Assembly (NCBI RefSeq): GCF_036322805.1
Contig: NZ_AP027272.1
Coordinates: 1,054,001-1,118,000, forward strand
DNA: 64,000 bases
Source: Planctobacterium marinum
GTDB lineage: Bacteria > Pseudomonadota > Gammaproteobacteria > Enterobacterales > Alteromonadaceae
Reading direction: 5' to 3'
The position numbers and the translations under genes are program-made. Shown piece after piece: positions 16,370 to 27,387 of the stretch; within the stretch, counting starts at the first letter, position 1, and each line of letters begins with the position of its first letter. The notes beneath the pieces are model-generated. The model was not told the DNA's origin, did not search any database, and worked only from the letters and a program-made list of their open reading frames with translations.

Positions 16370-17324
16370 CTGCGATATCTGCCAGCGATACTAATGCTTG
16401 CTTGTACTTTGATTCCGGAATGGGAGCGAGCGCAGCAACGGCTTGATCTCGAGCCTGCAATGCGAGCTTTTTGGTGTAGTCTAGCGAGCCAGTGCTGTGC
16501 ATTGTGGCCAGGATCGTTTCGAAATGCTCAGTACCATTATTATTTTCAATAGCAGAGCGGATCATTTCACTCTGATCTGGTGCGCTATGCCACATTGCAT
16601 GTAACAGTGGCAAAGTGGGTTTGCCTTCAGCAAGGTCATCGCCGGCATTCTTGCCCATAGTACCGCTGTCTGCAGCATAATCGAGAATATCATCCATCAG
16701 CTGGAACGCAGTGCCCAGGTATTTACCGTAGTCCTGCATGGCCGTCTCAATTTCTGCTGATTGGTCTGTTAATACCGCGGCCAGTTGAGTTGCTGCTTCA
16801 AACAAGCGAGCGGTTTTACTGTAAATCACCTGCAGGTAACGCTCTTCGGTGGTATCTGGGTCGTTGCAATTCATTAACTGTAGCACTTCGCCTTCGGCTA
16901 TCACATTGGTGGCATTAGCCAGGATTTCCATTACCCGAAAACGCTCAAGACTCACCATCATCTGGAAAGAGCGAGTATATAAGAAGTCACCCACCAGGAC
17001 GCTGGCCTGATTGCCAAAAACTTCGTTGGCGGTTTCTCGTCCACGACGCATAGTGGATTCATCCACCACGTCATCGTGCAATAAGGTGGCCGTATGGATA
17101 AACTCAATAATGGCTGCCAGTGTGTGGTGCTGATTGTTTTGGATATTTAGTGCACGAGCTGCCAGTACACACAACATCGGACGAAGTCGTTTACCGCCAC
17201 TGTTAACAATGTAAAATCCAAGTTGGTTCACCAGAGAGACTTCTGATTGCACTTGTTCCTGGATTAGTTGGTTGACACTCAGCATGTCTGAGTCGCTGAG
17301 TAGACGAATTTGCTCTATTTCCAT
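16353..17324 (-). CDS. ispB: Octaprenyl diphosphate synthase
   Basis: A trans-prenyltransferase that extends farnesyl diphosphate with isopentenyl diphosphate to make the side chain of ubiquinone and menaquinone. The 323 residues contain the first aspartate-rich motif DDVVD (84-88), the GGKRLRP substrate-binding segment (43-49), and the second aspartate-rich motif DDILD (about 216-220). It is divergent from rplU-rpmA, the conserved gammaproteobacterial arrangement. The exact chain length cannot be read from sequence, but the long-chain class is clear. Confidence 0.95.
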   Translation of the reverse strand: MEIEQIRLLSDSDMLSVNQLIQEQVQSEVSLVNQLGFYIVNSGGKRLRPMLCVLAARALNIQNNQHHTLAAIIEFIHTATLLHDDVVDESTMRRGRETANEVFGNQASVLVGDFLYTRSFQMMVSLERFRVMEILANATNVIAEGEVLQLMNCNDPDTTEERYLQVIYSKTARLFEAATQLAAVLTDQSAEIETAMQDYGKYLGTAFQLMDDILDYAADSGTMGKNAGDDLAEGKPTLPLLHAMWHSAPDQSEMIRSAIENNNGTEHFETILATMHSTGSLDYTKKLALQARDQAVAALAPIPESKYKQALVSLADIAVNRDA

Positions 17325-17472
17325 TGGCGAAGGGTACAGATAAGCGTTTGAATTTAAATTCCTAAGTGCGCGAATTCTGACAAAAAATCATTGCGGTATC
17401 CAGTTTTTCTGGCCTGTCGAAGCAAAATGCCGATGGAAACGGGAATTGTACAAAATAAATTCAAATTTAGCC

Positions 17473-17501
17473 TTGATAGTCATAGATAATTCACATACAA
17501 T
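17473..17501 (+). promoter_or_regulatory. Sigma-70 promoter of rplU-rpmA
   Basis: TTGATA at 17473-17478 and TACAAT at 17496-17501 are separated by exactly 17 bases. Each differs from the consensus by one base. The pair lies about 70 bp upstream of the rplU start, leaving room for a short leader. Confidence 0.7.
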
Positions 17502-17571
17502 TCGCGCCCTGTTTTTTGAATGAATGCACTGAATAGTTTCGGGTAAACACAGTGCAAGTGCGGAGTAAGTT

Positions 17572-17883
17572 ATGTACGCGGTTTTCCAAAGTGGTGGTAA
17601 ACAACACCGTGTGGCTGAGGGCCAAACTGTTCGCCTGGAAAAAATTGAAGTAGCTCCAGGTGAAACTGTTACTTTTGACGAAGTAATGATGGTGAGTAAT
17701 GGAGACGATATTAAAATCGGTACTCCATATGTAGCGGGCGGCAAAGTGACTGCAGAAGTAGTGACTCATGGTCGTGGCGAGAAGGTAAAGATTGTTAAAT
17801 TCCGTCGCCGTAAGCATTCACGTTCTCAGATGGGCCACCGTCAGTGGTTCACAGAAGTGAAGATTACTGGCATTAGCGCTTAA
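17572..17883 (+). CDS. rplU: 50S ribosomal protein L21
   Basis: A 103-residue ribosomal protein that binds 23S rRNA. It begins [18 protein letters not shown] and ends with the basic rRNA-binding tail ([16 protein letters not shown]). It is followed 15 bp later by rpmA, with which it forms a two-gene operon ended by a strong terminator. Length and sequence are typical of gammaproteobacteria. Confidence 0.98.
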   Translation: MYAVFQSGGKQHRVAEGQTVRLEKIEVAPGETVTFDEVMMVSNGDDIKIGTPYVAGGKVTAEVVTHGRGEKVKIVKFRRRKHSRSQMGHRQWFTEVKITGISA

Positions 17884-17898
17884 TAGGAGAGACGACAA

Positions 17899-18156
17899 AT
17901 GGCACACAAAAAGGCCGGTGGTAGTACTAAGAACGGTCGTGACTCAGAAAGCAAACGCTTAGGTGTTAAGCGTTTCGGTGGTGAGTCTGTTCTGGCTGGT
18001 AACATCCTTGTTCGTCAACGTGGTACTAAGTTCCACGCAGGTGACAACGTAGGTATTGGTAAAGACCACACTTTATTCGCTTTATCAGACGGTAAAGTTC
18101 AGTTCGACGTTAAAGGTCCTAAGAACCGTAAATACGTGAACATCGTAGCTGCTTAA
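17899..18156 (+). CDS. rpmA: 50S ribosomal protein L27
   Basis: An 85-residue protein that reaches the peptidyl-transferase centre with its N-terminal tail ([20 protein letters not shown]). There is no N-terminal extension of the Firmicutes type that needs protease removal. AGGAGA lies about ten bases before the ATG. It is the second gene of the rplU-rpmA operon. Confidence 0.98.
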   Translation: MAHKKAGGSTKNGRDSESKRLGVKRFGGESVLAGNILVRQRGTKFHAGDNVGIGKDHTLFALSDGKVQFDVKGPKNRKYVNIVAA

Positions 18157-18180
18157 TCAGCACTTCGAACCGAATTGAAA

Positions 18181-18206
18181 AACCCCGCATAAGCGGGGTT
18201 TTTTTT
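18181..18206 (+). terminator. Rho-independent terminator after rpmA
   Basis: The perfect 8-bp stem AACCCCGC / GCGGGGTT has a four-base loop (ATAA) and runs into eight T residues. It starts 25 bp after the rpmA stop and separates the ribosomal operon from obgE. Confidence 0.95.
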
Positions 18207-18212
18207 GTTATA

Positions 18213-18304
18213 TTGTAGGTTCGACCTACAAAAATGTAGGTTCTGCTTTAGCTGGACATTGGGGGTTATTTGACTGCCCTTGTCCGACTGAAGTCAAACC
18301 TACA
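18213..18304. repeat. REP-like palindromic repeat
   Basis: A short perfect palindrome, TTGTAGGTTCGACCTACAA (18213-18231), is followed by a 70-bp imperfect palindrome (18235-18304). The outer arms of the latter are TGTAGGTT and AACCTACA, and pairing continues inward to GGACA / TGTCC. The TGTAGGTT arm resembles extragenic palindromes that I recall as abundant in Alteromonadales genomes. It lies between the rpmA terminator and obgE. Confidence 0.7.
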
Positions 18305-18329
18305 GATATTTTCTTAAATATATAGTTAG

Positions 18330-19487
<1,158 letters not shown>

Positions 19488-19488
19488 T

Positions 19489-19977
19489 ATGAAAATCTCA
19501 ATGATTGCCGCTATGGCAAAAAATCGTATTATCGGCTCAGATAATCAAATGCCATGGCACTTGCCCGCAGATCTCAAACACTTTAAAGCCGTGACTTTGG
19601 GCAAGCCGGTGATTATGGGACGCAAGACATTCGAATCCATTGGTCGCCCTTTACCAGGGCGATTGAATATTGTCATCAGTCGCTCAGGATTTAACGCCGA
19701 AGGCGTGACCGTTGTTTCAACTCCAGATGCGGCGTTAGAGGCAGCCGGTGACGTTCCTGAAGTAATGATTATTGGTGGTGGTGTTATTTACGATTTGTTC
19801 TTATCTAAAGCGACACGCCTCTACCTTACCTTTATCGACCTTGAGGTAGCTGGAGACACGAAATTTCCTGACTACGAGCAAGTGGCAAAGTGGCTAGAAG
19901 TTGAATCTGAAACGCATCAGGCGGATGATAAAAACCCCAATAACTATTGCTTTGTCACTCTTGATAAAAGTGACTAA
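19489..19977 (+). CDS. folA: Dihydrofolate reductase
   Basis: A 162-residue type I enzyme that reduces dihydrofolate with NADPH. The N-terminal sequence MKISMIAAMAKNRIIGSDNQ, followed by MPWHLPADLKHF, carries the Met20 loop and the catalytic acidic residue. GRKTFESIGRPLPGR binds NADPH and IIGGGVIYDLFL forms the later glycine loop. It is translated directly after obgE (one-base gap). It faces the Prx-like gene, 18 bp away. Confidence 0.97.
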   Translation: MKISMIAAMAKNRIIGSDNQMPWHLPADLKHFKAVTLGKPVIMGRKTFESIGRPLPGRLNIVISRSGFNAEGVTVVSTPDAALEAAGDVPEVMIIGGGVIYDLFLSKATRLYLTFIDLEVAGDTKFPDYEQVAKWLEVESETHQADDKNPNNYCFVTLDKSD

Positions 19978-19995
19978 ACTCTCCCTGAAACCGAC

Positions 19996-20502
19996 TTAAA
20001 CATAGTTGGGTAACCAGTTTTGCACTGACTCTTTGCTGGTTACTGCTACGCTATTTGGGACTTCCTCGTAACGCAAATCCACAACTTTCTGATCTTGAAC
20101 TAACATCACATAGCGGGTGGAACGTTTGCCCAAACCTAATTGGCTCAGATCTATATCAAGGCCCAATTTAGTGGCAAAGTTTGCGTTTTTATCAGTGTAG
20201 AGTGTCATGCTGTTTTTCACCTGCATTTTTTCTGCCCAGGCGTTTAGGCTGAATGGATCTGACGCTGAAATACAAAGCACTTTTTTGACTAACCAGTTGT
20301 CCACCAGTTCTTTGGCGTAAGGGATAAATTCAGGTAGATGTTTCTGACTACATACAGGGCCAAAGGCATTTACTACACCGACAACTAACACCATGCCCTC
20401 TTGGAATACATCTGCGGTACTAAATGACCGTATTCCTTGTGCAGCGAATTGCAAAAATTCTGCATCGGGCAGTCGTGTTCCTTTCTCAATAACTGCTTTC
20501 AT
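19996..20502 (-). CDS. Prx5-like thioredoxin-fold protein with altered active site
   Basis: A 168-residue protein of the Prx5/redoxin group, related to peroxiredoxins that reduce peroxides. The peroxidatic cysteine is C51 in NAFGPVCSQKHLPEFI, and the conserved Arg is likely in KRSTRYVMLVQD. In canonical Prx5 the motif is PxxxTxxC; here the Pro is Val44 and the Thr is Gly48. Both normally activate peroxide, so activity may be lost or changed. It sits between folA and apaH, which are neighbours in E. coli. It has its own 5' region and is not overlapped by other genes. Confidence 0.75.
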   Translation of the reverse strand: MKAVIEKGTRLPDAEFLQFAAQGIRSFSTADVFQEGMVLVVGVVNAFGPVCSQKHLPEFIPYAKELVDNWLVKKVLCISASDPFSLNAWAEKMQVKNSMTLYTDKNANFATKLGLDIDLSQLGLGKRSTRYVMLVQDQKVVDLRYEEVPNSVAVTSKESVQNWLPNYV

Positions 20503-20581
20503 AGTCGTCTCTGCTAATGCTCATTTAATGAGTTTAATCGCGGATAATAAGGAAGAAAATTCTACCTTAGTTGTAAACTTC

Positions 20582-21391
20582 TCAAAGCGTTCTGGCTTTT
20601 ACTGATACCGTTTTGAGATCTTTCAGGTTGATAGCCGTCATCTTGCCGCCCCAAATGTAGCCGGTGTCTAGCGCATGAATGCGCTCATTCGGATTGTTAC
20701 CTTCCAGAGCCGCCCAGTGACCAAATAGCAGCTGACTTTCATGTCTTAAGTCGGGATGTTGGAACCAGGGAAAGATGCCCGGAGGCGCATCTTTGGGTGT
20801 AGTTTTGAGTTGCAGATTAAGCCCCGCTTTTTGATCCACAAAACGCATGCGGGTAAAGGCATCAATCACAAACTTATGGCGCTCTAAACCGCTTAAATTG
20901 TCTGTCCATCGCTGCTCCTCATTACCATACATATATTCCAGCAAACGCCGCCATTTATCGCTTTTGAGAAACTGACTGGTCTCCTGCGCAAGTTTTAGCG
21001 CTTCGCGTTCAGACCAAAGAGGATACAGACCCGCGTGACTCAGAAAAAAGCCCTCTTCAGGAACCGCTGCCAGGGGTTTTTCCCGCAACCATTGGATGAT
21101 GAGATTCTTTTTACTGCTCTGTAACAATTCGGCAAAGCCATCTTTGCCTTTTACTTCCCGAATACCCTGACTCACCGCCAGAAAATGCAGGTCGTGGTTG
21201 CCTAATACCGTGTTGAAACTGTCACCCAAGGACATTAAAAATTCGATTGTTTCGAGCGCTTGTGGCCCACGACCAATCAGGTCGCCGACAGCCCAGAGTT
21301 TATGCTGCTTAGGGTTAAAACCCACTTTAAGTAGTAGTTTTTTGAGTCCGGAATAGCAGGCCTGAATATCACCAACAACAAAAATGCTCAT
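20582..21391 (-). CDS. apaH: Diadenosine tetraphosphatase, symmetrical
   Basis: A 269-residue metallophosphatase that splits Ap4A into two ADP and also decaps NpnN-RNA. The motifs GDIQACYSGL, GDLIGRGP and GNHDLHFLAV carry the metal ligands. I chose ATG 21391, preceded by AGAGGG; the frame extends upstream to a TTG but lacks support there. It is the last gene of the lptD-surA-pdxA-rsmA-apaG-apaH operon and starts 14 bp after apaG. Confidence 0.95.
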   Translation of the reverse strand: MSIFVVGDIQACYSGLKKLLLKVGFNPKQHKLWAVGDLIGRGPQALETIEFLMSLGDSFNTVLGNHDLHFLAVSQGIREVKGKDGFAELLQSSKKNLIIQWLREKPLAAVPEEGFFLSHAGLYPLWSEREALKLAQETSQFLKSDKWRRLLEYMYGNEEQRWTDNLSGLERHKFVIDAFTRMRFVDQKAGLNLQLKTTPKDAPPGIFPWFQHPDLRHESQLLFGHWAALEGNNPNERIHALDTGYIWGGKMTAINLKDLKTVSVKARTL

Positions 21392-21405
21392 AGTACCCTC
21401 TGAAC

Positions 21406-21795
21406 TCAATTCAGACTGTTAGGAACACTGAGAGTAAACACCTCAATGGGGGTTTTAAAAAGTTGTTCATCGTGACTTTTGAATTCGTAATGTCCCTGCA
21501 TAAAGCCTACCGGAGTGTCCAAAATTGCCCCTGACTTGTAGGCAAACCTCTCTCCAGGTTGGATAACAGGAGTTTGACCAACAACACCAGGCCCTGCAAC
21601 TTCAGAGATTTTGCCGTTACCGTCAGTAATCAACCAATATCGATTGAGCAATTGCACAGCCACCTCGGCGTGATTGGTGATGGTGATATGGTAAGAGAAA
21701 GCGTACTTGTTTTGTTCTTTGCTTATTTGTTCGGGCAACCAAGCGGTTTCCACTTCAATCTTGATCTGTTCAGGTAGTTTGCTTTCCTGCTCCAT
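21406..21795 (-). CDS. apaG: ApaG protein
   Basis: A 129-residue protein with the single fibronectin-III-like ApaG domain (YHITITNHAEVAVQLLNRYW, later GPGVVGQTPVIQPGE). The E. coli homologue is linked to Ap4A and pyrophosphate metabolism and has no firmly proven enzymatic role. The gene order rsmA-apaG-apaH is the conserved one. It starts 8 bp after rsmA. Confidence 0.95.
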   Translation of the reverse strand: MEQESKLPEQIKIEVETAWLPEQISKEQNKYAFSYHITITNHAEVAVQLLNRYWLITDGNGKISEVAGPGVVGQTPVIQPGERFAYKSGAILDTPVGFMQGHYEFKSHDEQLFKTPIEVFTLSVPNSLN

Positions 21796-21803
21796 AGCAA
21801 CGC

Positions 21804-22595
21804 CTATGATTCTGTTTTGTTGGCCAGATTTGCAAAATCCTGCAAAGACAGGGTTTCAGCTCTTGCCGCAGGATTAATACCTACTGCTTCAATATCAGCT
21901 TCTGATAATAGCTCTTTCAGACTATTGCGTATCGTTTTACGCCTTTGATTAAACGCGATAGCACATACCTGGTCCAGTGTTTTTTTATTCTGTACCTCCA
22001 CAGGTGGCGCGGCATGGGGGAGCAGTCTGACCACCGCTGAATCTACTTTCGGTGGTGGTTGGAATGCGTGTGGAGGTACCTCTAATACGGGAACTACCTG
22101 ACAATAGTACTGCGCCATAACCGAAAGGCGGCCATAATTTTTATGCCCGGGTTCTGCCGCCAGACGATTCACCACCTCTTTTTGCAACATAAAATGCATG
22201 TCTTGCACCAGTGTTGAGAAGCTAAACAGGTGGAACATCAAAGGTGTTGAGATATTGTAGGGTAAATTACCAAATATTCTCAGAGGCTTATCTTGTGCCA
22301 GTTGGGCAAAGTCATATTTTAAGGCATCGCTTTCAACAATGTTGAGCTTATCGCGAATAAAGGGGTGTGAGCGCAAGCGCGTGGCCAGATCGCGGTCTAA
22401 TTCTACGACAGTGAGCTTTGAAACCTGTTCGCAGACAGGCTCTGTTAACGCCCCCAAGCCAGGCCCAATTTCCACCAGGTTTTCACCGTCAACTGGTCTG
22501 ATAGCACTAACGATGTCGGCTATCACTTGCTCATCATGCAAGAAGTTCTGACCAAAACGTTTCCGGGCTACATGCCCAAGATGTGCTTTACTCAT
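21804..22595 (-). CDS. rsmA: 16S rRNA dimethyladenosine transferase
   Basis: A 263-residue SAM-dependent enzyme that dimethylates A1518 and A1519 in 16S rRNA. The SAM-binding motif is [13 protein letters not shown] and the catalytic motif is GNLPYNIST. The N-terminal [10 protein letters not shown] is typical of the KsgA family. Its start overlaps the pdxA stop by 8 bp. Confidence 0.97.
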   Translation of the reverse strand: MSKAHLGHVARKRFGQNFLHDEQVIADIVSAIRPVDGENLVEIGPGLGALTEPVCEQVSKLTVVELDRDLATRLRSHPFIRDKLNIVESDALKYDFAQLAQDKPLRIFGNLPYNISTPLMFHLFSFSTLVQDMHFMLQKEVVNRLAAEPGHKNYGRLSVMAQYYCQVVPVLEVPPHAFQPPPKVDSAVVRLLPHAAPPVEVQNKKTLDQVCAIAFNQRRKTIRNSLKELLSEADIEAVGINPAARAETLSLQDFANLANKTES

Positions 22596-23574
22596 TGATA
22601 TTCTTCGCTAATTTAATGGCTTTTCGGATGGCCACTTTAAAACTGCCATTGTCTATATTGCCGGTACCCGCCAGGTCCAGAGCGGTTCCGTGATCTACTG
22701 AGGTGCGGATAATGGGAAGTCCAAGCGTGACATTCACTGATGCGCCAAAGCCTTTGTATTTTAATACCGGTAAGCCTTGATCGTGATACATGGCTAATAC
22801 CACATCTGCGTCATCCAGATATTTAGGATGGAAGATGGTATCTGCCGGTAAGGGACCAATCAGGTTAATGCCGCGTTGACGCAACATATCCAAGGTCGGA
22901 TTGATTACCAGTTGTTCTTCCTTACCAATGTGGCCATTTTCTCCTGCATGAGGGTTTAAGCCGCATACGTAGATTTTAGGGGAGGGGATTTTAAACTTGG
23001 TAATTAGATCATGATTAATGATGGAAATCACTTTTTCCAGCCGCTCTGGTGTGATGGCTTTACTGACGTAGGCAAGCGGAATATGGGTGGTTACCAGTGC
23101 GACTCTTAATCCTTCGGTGGAAAGCAACATCACGACATCAGAGGTATTGCTTTGCTGTGCAAAAAACTCTGTATGGCCAGAGAAAGAGATTCCCGCTTTG
23201 TTAATAATGCTTTTGTTTACCGGACCCGTTACGACAGCATCAAATTCGCCGCGCAAATTAGCTTCGCCAGCCTGACGCAGCGTTTCAACAACGTAGCGAC
23301 CGTTTTCTTCGTTTAGCTGGCCAGCAGTGACCTTAGTGGCCACTTTAACTGGCACGATAAATAGCTTTCCGGCGGGCAACACATCGCTGCGTTCAGGCGC
23401 GTATTCTACTAAGCTAAGTGGCAGATTTAACTGAGCTGCACGCTCTTGCATCATGTCGGGATCAGCAAAGGCGACAAGCTGCACATCCCAATCCAATTGC
23501 GCCATTTGGATTACCAAATCAGGCCCAATACCAGCTGGCTCACCGGGGGTAACTGCTAATTTTAAAGGCATCAC
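22588..23574 (-). CDS. pdxA: 4-hydroxythreonine-4-phosphate dehydrogenase
   Basis: A 328-residue NAD-dependent enzyme of pyridoxal phosphate synthesis. The N-terminus [16 protein letters not shown], and the metal-binding histidine segments [17 protein letters not shown] and [11 protein letters not shown], are all present. The length is standard. It lies between surA (30 bp upstream) and rsmA in the conserved operon. Confidence 0.97.
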   Translation of the reverse strand: MMPLKLAVTPGEPAGIGPDLVIQMAQLDWDVQLVAFADPDMMQERAAQLNLPLSLVEYAPERSDVLPAGKLFIVPVKVATKVTAGQLNEENGRYVVETLRQAGEANLRGEFDAVVTGPVNKSIINKAGISFSGHTEFFAQQSNTSDVVMLLSTEGLRVALVTTHIPLAYVSKAITPERLEKVISIINHDLITKFKIPSPKIYVCGLNPHAGENGHIGKEEQLVINPTLDMLRQRGINLIGPLPADTIFHPKYLDDADVVLAMYHDQGLPVLKYKGFGASVNVTLGLPIIRTSVDHGTALDLAGTGNIDNGSFKVAIRKAIKLAKNINE

Positions 23575-23604
23575 TGTCTCCCTGAAAAGGTGTTGAGAAT
23601 TTGC

Positions 23605-24891
23605 TTATTCAAGCACTTCAACGTATGCCTGGTCTCGCATTTGTCTGATCCATGCTTCTCTTTCTTCACCAAATTTACGCTGGAACAACAATTGATAAGC
23701 TTTATCTTGTTTCAATTTATCTGTTACGTCACCAACACGTTTTCCTATCAACTGGACCAGGTGCCAACCGTGTACGGAGCGAAAAGGTTCGGATAATTCT
23801 CCGGGTTCATCTAATTGTGCAAGTGTTTCTTTGAACGCTGGTACGTAAATGGAGGGATCGTTCCAACCAAGTTCTCCACCACGAGCTGCACTGCCTGGGT
23901 CTTTGGAGTGTTCTTTGGCAAGGTCTTCAAACTCTGCTTCGCCATTGATGACTTGATTCTTGAACTCACTCAGCATTTGCTGTGCGCGTTCTTCACTGAG
24001 GATCACTGAAGTTTGGATTAAGATGTGACGAGCATTTACTTCTTCGATTTCGGCGATTTGCTTACCACGGATATCCAGAATTTTCAAAATATGGAAGCCT
24101 GCACCACTGCGAATGGGACCAATCAGGTCGTCTTTTTTGGCATCTGCAACCACTTCAGCGAAGAGTGTGGGCATAGTGTTGACGTTCATCCAGCCCAAAT
24201 CACCACCTTCTAACGCTCTGGGTCCAGAAGACGCAGTTGTGGCAATTTTTCTAAAGTCGGCATCTTCTTTTTGCAGCAACTCAATGACGCGCTCCGAGCG
24301 TGTTTTGGCCGAGTCAATATCTTCTTGTGTTGCTTCAGACGGGAAGCCAACGAGAATATGACCTAGCTGGAATTCGACTTCCTCAGCGCCTTGCTCATCA
24401 ATGAGGCTGACCATGTTATCGATTTCCTGGGGCGTGACATAGACGCGGCGTCTGACGTTGGCGCGAGTGACTTCGCCGGTGATCAGCTCCTTACGGATAC
24501 GCTCTCGGTATTGCTCCCAATCCATACCCTCGGATTCTACCTTGGCGCGCAGCTGTTCTGCTGTAAGGTTTTCTGAAGAGGCGAAATTTTGGATAGTTTG
24601 CTCTAGTTGTGGATCGCTTACCTGAATACCCATGCGTTGTGCCATTTGCATTTGCAGCGCTTCGGTAATCAACCTTTCAATTGCTTGGGTACGCAAGACA
24701 CGGTCATTCGGTAAGTTCTGATTATTTCTGATGGCATTGGCCTTAACCGTGGTGATTAAGTCCTTAATTTCACTTTCCAAAACCACGGTCTGGTCAACGA
24801 TGACTGCCACCTTGTCCAACTCTTGGACCTGGGCTTTAACGAAAGCTGAGAAACTCAGAATAAAAATTGAAAATACGGTTATTAATTTCAT
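23605..24891 (-). CDS. surA: Periplasmic chaperone and peptidyl-prolyl isomerase SurA
   Basis: A 428-residue chaperone for outer-membrane proteins, including LptD. A signal peptide (MKLITVFSIFILSFSAFVKA) is followed by the SurA N-terminal domain and two parvulin domains. The second is marked by ARHILIQTSV and GGELGWNDPS; the first by VEFQLGHILVG and GGDLGWMNV. It is encoded 7 bp after lptD, its main client. Confidence 0.97.
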   Translation of the reverse strand: MKLITVFSIFILSFSAFVKAQVQELDKVAVIVDQTVVLESEIKDLITTVKANAIRNNQNLPNDRVLRTQAIERLITEALQMQMAQRMGIQVSDPQLEQTIQNFASSENLTAEQLRAKVESEGMDWEQYRERIRKELITGEVTRANVRRRVYVTPQEIDNMVSLIDEQGAEEVEFQLGHILVGFPSEATQEDIDSAKTRSERVIELLQKEDADFRKIATTASSGPRALEGGDLGWMNVNTMPTLFAEVVADAKKDDLIGPIRSGAGFHILKILDIRGKQIAEIEEVNARHILIQTSVILSEERAQQMLSEFKNQVINGEAEFEDLAKEHSKDPGSAARGGELGWNDPSIYVPAFKETLAQLDEPGELSEPFRSVHGWHLVQLIGKRVGDVTDKLKQDKAYQLLFQRKFGEEREAWIRQMRDQAYVEVLE

Positions 24892-24898
24892 AGATAAT

Positions 24899-27112
24899 TT
24901 ATTGCCCTATTACATAAGGTTGCTGGTAACCATACAAGCCATCTTCTAGCAATGACTTGCGGTTTCGGCGTTGCCCCATTCCTTTAAACTCGAACTTTAA
25001 GCTAATACCAGAATCATATTCATCCAGGCTCTGATTTCCAAGTGCATCAAAGCGATTGGTTAAATGTCGTTCCCAAACAAATTGTAACGACCAGCAACAG
25101 GAATCATACTGGAATCCCGTGTAACTTTCGGTGGTGCGATTCAAATCGAGATCCCGGTAATATCGCCCCACCCAAAGCCAATTCTTGGCAAAACTCCAGC
25201 TGGCAGTGATGCCCGCTTGATTGATTTCAACACCGGGTAGGTCTCTGACGAAGCGGTGACCCACCTGAACTAAGTTATTGCTGCTCTGACGATACTCCAA
25301 TGAGACACTGCTTCTTTCAACTCGTTCATTTTGAGATGAAACTTGTGCTTCCAATGAGGCAATCCAGCGAGAAGACAAATTCCAATCTAGCTCAGTGGCT
25401 ATGGCCGAGCGGTTGCTATCTTGACGTTCGGCTTCCAGAATTCGGCTATCATCCAGATAGAAAATCTGGCCCAAACTGAATTTAAGCTTGTCCTGTCCTT
25501 TGCTGTTTAATATTCGGGTTGTAGCCCCTAAGGTTAACTGGTTCTTATCACTTATGCGATCAAGCCCGGTAAACTCCTGGCCTCGAAACAAACCTTCAAA
25601 GTCATTCAGCAGCCTCGTAGTATCGTAAAGGCCGATATTGTCCTGGTTTTTATAGCTGGTGTACAAATACTGGGCTTTTGGCTCTAATGTTTGGGTTGCA
25701 GAGTCACCAAACCAGTTAATTTCTCTTTCGAAGGCCATGGTGCCGTACAGACGAACCTGACCAAGGGTCCGATTAACGTCTTTATCTAGTGTGGTGCCTT
25801 CTGTATTTTTTTGCCGATAACTGGTGTGCAAAACACTGGTTTCAGCCAAAAACTCAGCCCAAGGTGTTCTCCAGGGCAGGGACAGTTTCGGCGCAATATG
25901 AAAACGCGCTGCTTTTGGCAGATCCGTTTCCGCATTGTCAAATAGTGTCAATTCGGAGTGTACGTCAAGATTTAAGTACTCCCCTTGCCATGCTTGGTAA
26001 TCCAGTTTGATTTCCGGCAGGGCCCGATAAGTGCTGGGGTGGTCACCGATAACCTTAAAATCCCGGAAACTGGCATTGACATCCAGTTGTTGTGTGTCGT
26101 AGTTAAGGGAGACTGTCTTGAATAAATGGGTATCTGCTCGGTTGTAAAAATCAGAATCTAAGTCTGCGATATAATTATCATCGCTAAGATGGTTCCACTC
26201 AGCATTGATTGACCACTCTTGAGAAAGCTGTCCGAAATGTGTCAGACGGTAAAAATAGCGACTATCGTTCTCTTCGGTGTCTCGATCTTCTGCCATGTAC
26301 TCCAGGTGAATGGCGCCCGTATGTTGCTCCGTCAGGTAGCGAAATTCATTCTGAAGTTGAAAACCTCTATCGGTCATCACCCTCGGGGTAATGGTTGCGT
26401 CGTAATTTGGCGCAATATTCCAATAAATGGGTTGTGCGTAAGATACCCCGAATGTATCGGAACTATTGATTTCTGGCAGCAGTAAGCCACTTTGGCGTTG
26501 ATTGGTCACCGGGAAGGAAAAATAGGGCAAATAAAGCACCGGTATATCTTTAACGTAAAATCGTGCGTGTTTAACCGTGCCCCATATATCACCGGGCTTT
26601 AACTCTATGCTGCTGGCTTTGATTTGCCAGTCTTCGCCACCTTCTGGACACGTAGTGAAGCTTACATCCTCAAGTGCCACGCCTTGTTGTTGATTCAACA
26701 TGATTTTGTCTGCTGCACCTCTACCCTGGAAGCGCAGCATGCGATACCCGGTTTGATTCATCTCCATCTTGTTGGAATCGAGATCCAGCAGCAAATCCTC
26801 GCTTTCTACTAAGATTTGTTTATCTCTGAAACGAATGTCACCGGAGGCAGTGAGTTTTCTGGCGACTTTGTCGATTCTGGCATTTTGTGCACTGATATGT
26901 GCTTTCGGGCTGGCAATCTCAACATCGCCATCGAAATCAGCCAGTTTGTCTTGTGTCATAGACACCGAATTGGCTTTTACAACGATCTCACCCTTTTCCG
27001 CCAGATTTTTTTTATCCAATGGACTAATTGGCACCAGACATTGTTCTGTGGCCAGAGTGAACCCGCTGTACAAGATCACTAACGGAAAGATTGAATATGG
27101 CTTGATATGCAT
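24899..27112 (-). CDS. lptD: LPS-assembly outer-membrane protein LptD
   Basis: A 737-residue outer-membrane beta-barrel that, with LptE, inserts LPS into the outer leaflet. The signal peptide is MHIKPYSIFPLVILYSGFTL followed by ATE. The N-terminal OstA/LptA-like domain covers about residues 45-160 (VVKANSVSMTQDKLADFDGD), and the barrel follows. Cysteines near residue 25, in the ATTCPEG-like region and as CCW near residue 675 may form the interdomain disulfides known in LptD. It starts the conserved six-gene operon and is divergent from amgK. Confidence 0.95.
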   Translation of the reverse strand: MHIKPYSIFPLVILYSGFTLATEQCLVPISPLDKKNLAEKGEIVVKANSVSMTQDKLADFDGDVEIASPKAHISAQNARIDKVARKLTASGDIRFRDKQILVESEDLLLDLDSNKMEMNQTGYRMLRFQGRGAADKIMLNQQQGVALEDVSFTTCPEGGEDWQIKASSIELKPGDIWGTVKHARFYVKDIPVLYLPYFSFPVTNQRQSGLLLPEINSSDTFGVSYAQPIYWNIAPNYDATITPRVMTDRGFQLQNEFRYLTEQHTGAIHLEYMAEDRDTEENDSRYFYRLTHFGQLSQEWSINAEWNHLSDDNYIADLDSDFYNRADTHLFKTVSLNYDTQQLDVNASFRDFKVIGDHPSTYRALPEIKLDYQAWQGEYLNLDVHSELTLFDNAETDLPKAARFHIAPKLSLPWRTPWAEFLAETSVLHTSYRQKNTEGTTLDKDVNRTLGQVRLYGTMAFEREINWFGDSATQTLEPKAQYLYTSYKNQDNIGLYDTTRLLNDFEGLFRGQEFTGLDRISDKNQLTLGATTRILNSKGQDKLKFSLGQIFYLDDSRILEAERQDSNRSAIATELDWNLSSRWIASLEAQVSSQNERVERSSVSLEYRQSSNNLVQVGHRFVRDLPGVEINQAGITASWSFAKNWLWVGRYYRDLDLNRTTESYTGFQYDSCCWSLQFVWERHLTNRFDALGNQSLDEYDSGISLKFEFKGMGQRRNRKSLLEDGLYGYQQPYVIGQ

Positions 27113-27387
27113 AAAAAAGGTTGTGTGGAGCCTTGGTTTGACCAGAAAAAGTGAGAAACACGGCTGAATTCTAATGGTTTCGATGTTTTTTACCAGCGTA
27201 ACGTTAAAAAAAACGCATTTCCTGTTTATTTTTGGCCCCCACGGGGTTGTGAAACTGGTAGACTGAACGCAAATAATAAAAAGAGTTAGCTATTGTTGGT
27301 GGAATTAGTTGGTATTTCCGCAAATGTCCATCAAGGTGAAGTCTCCAGCAATACTGCTCTATGTGTGCGTTAATATTAGAGTTTTCT

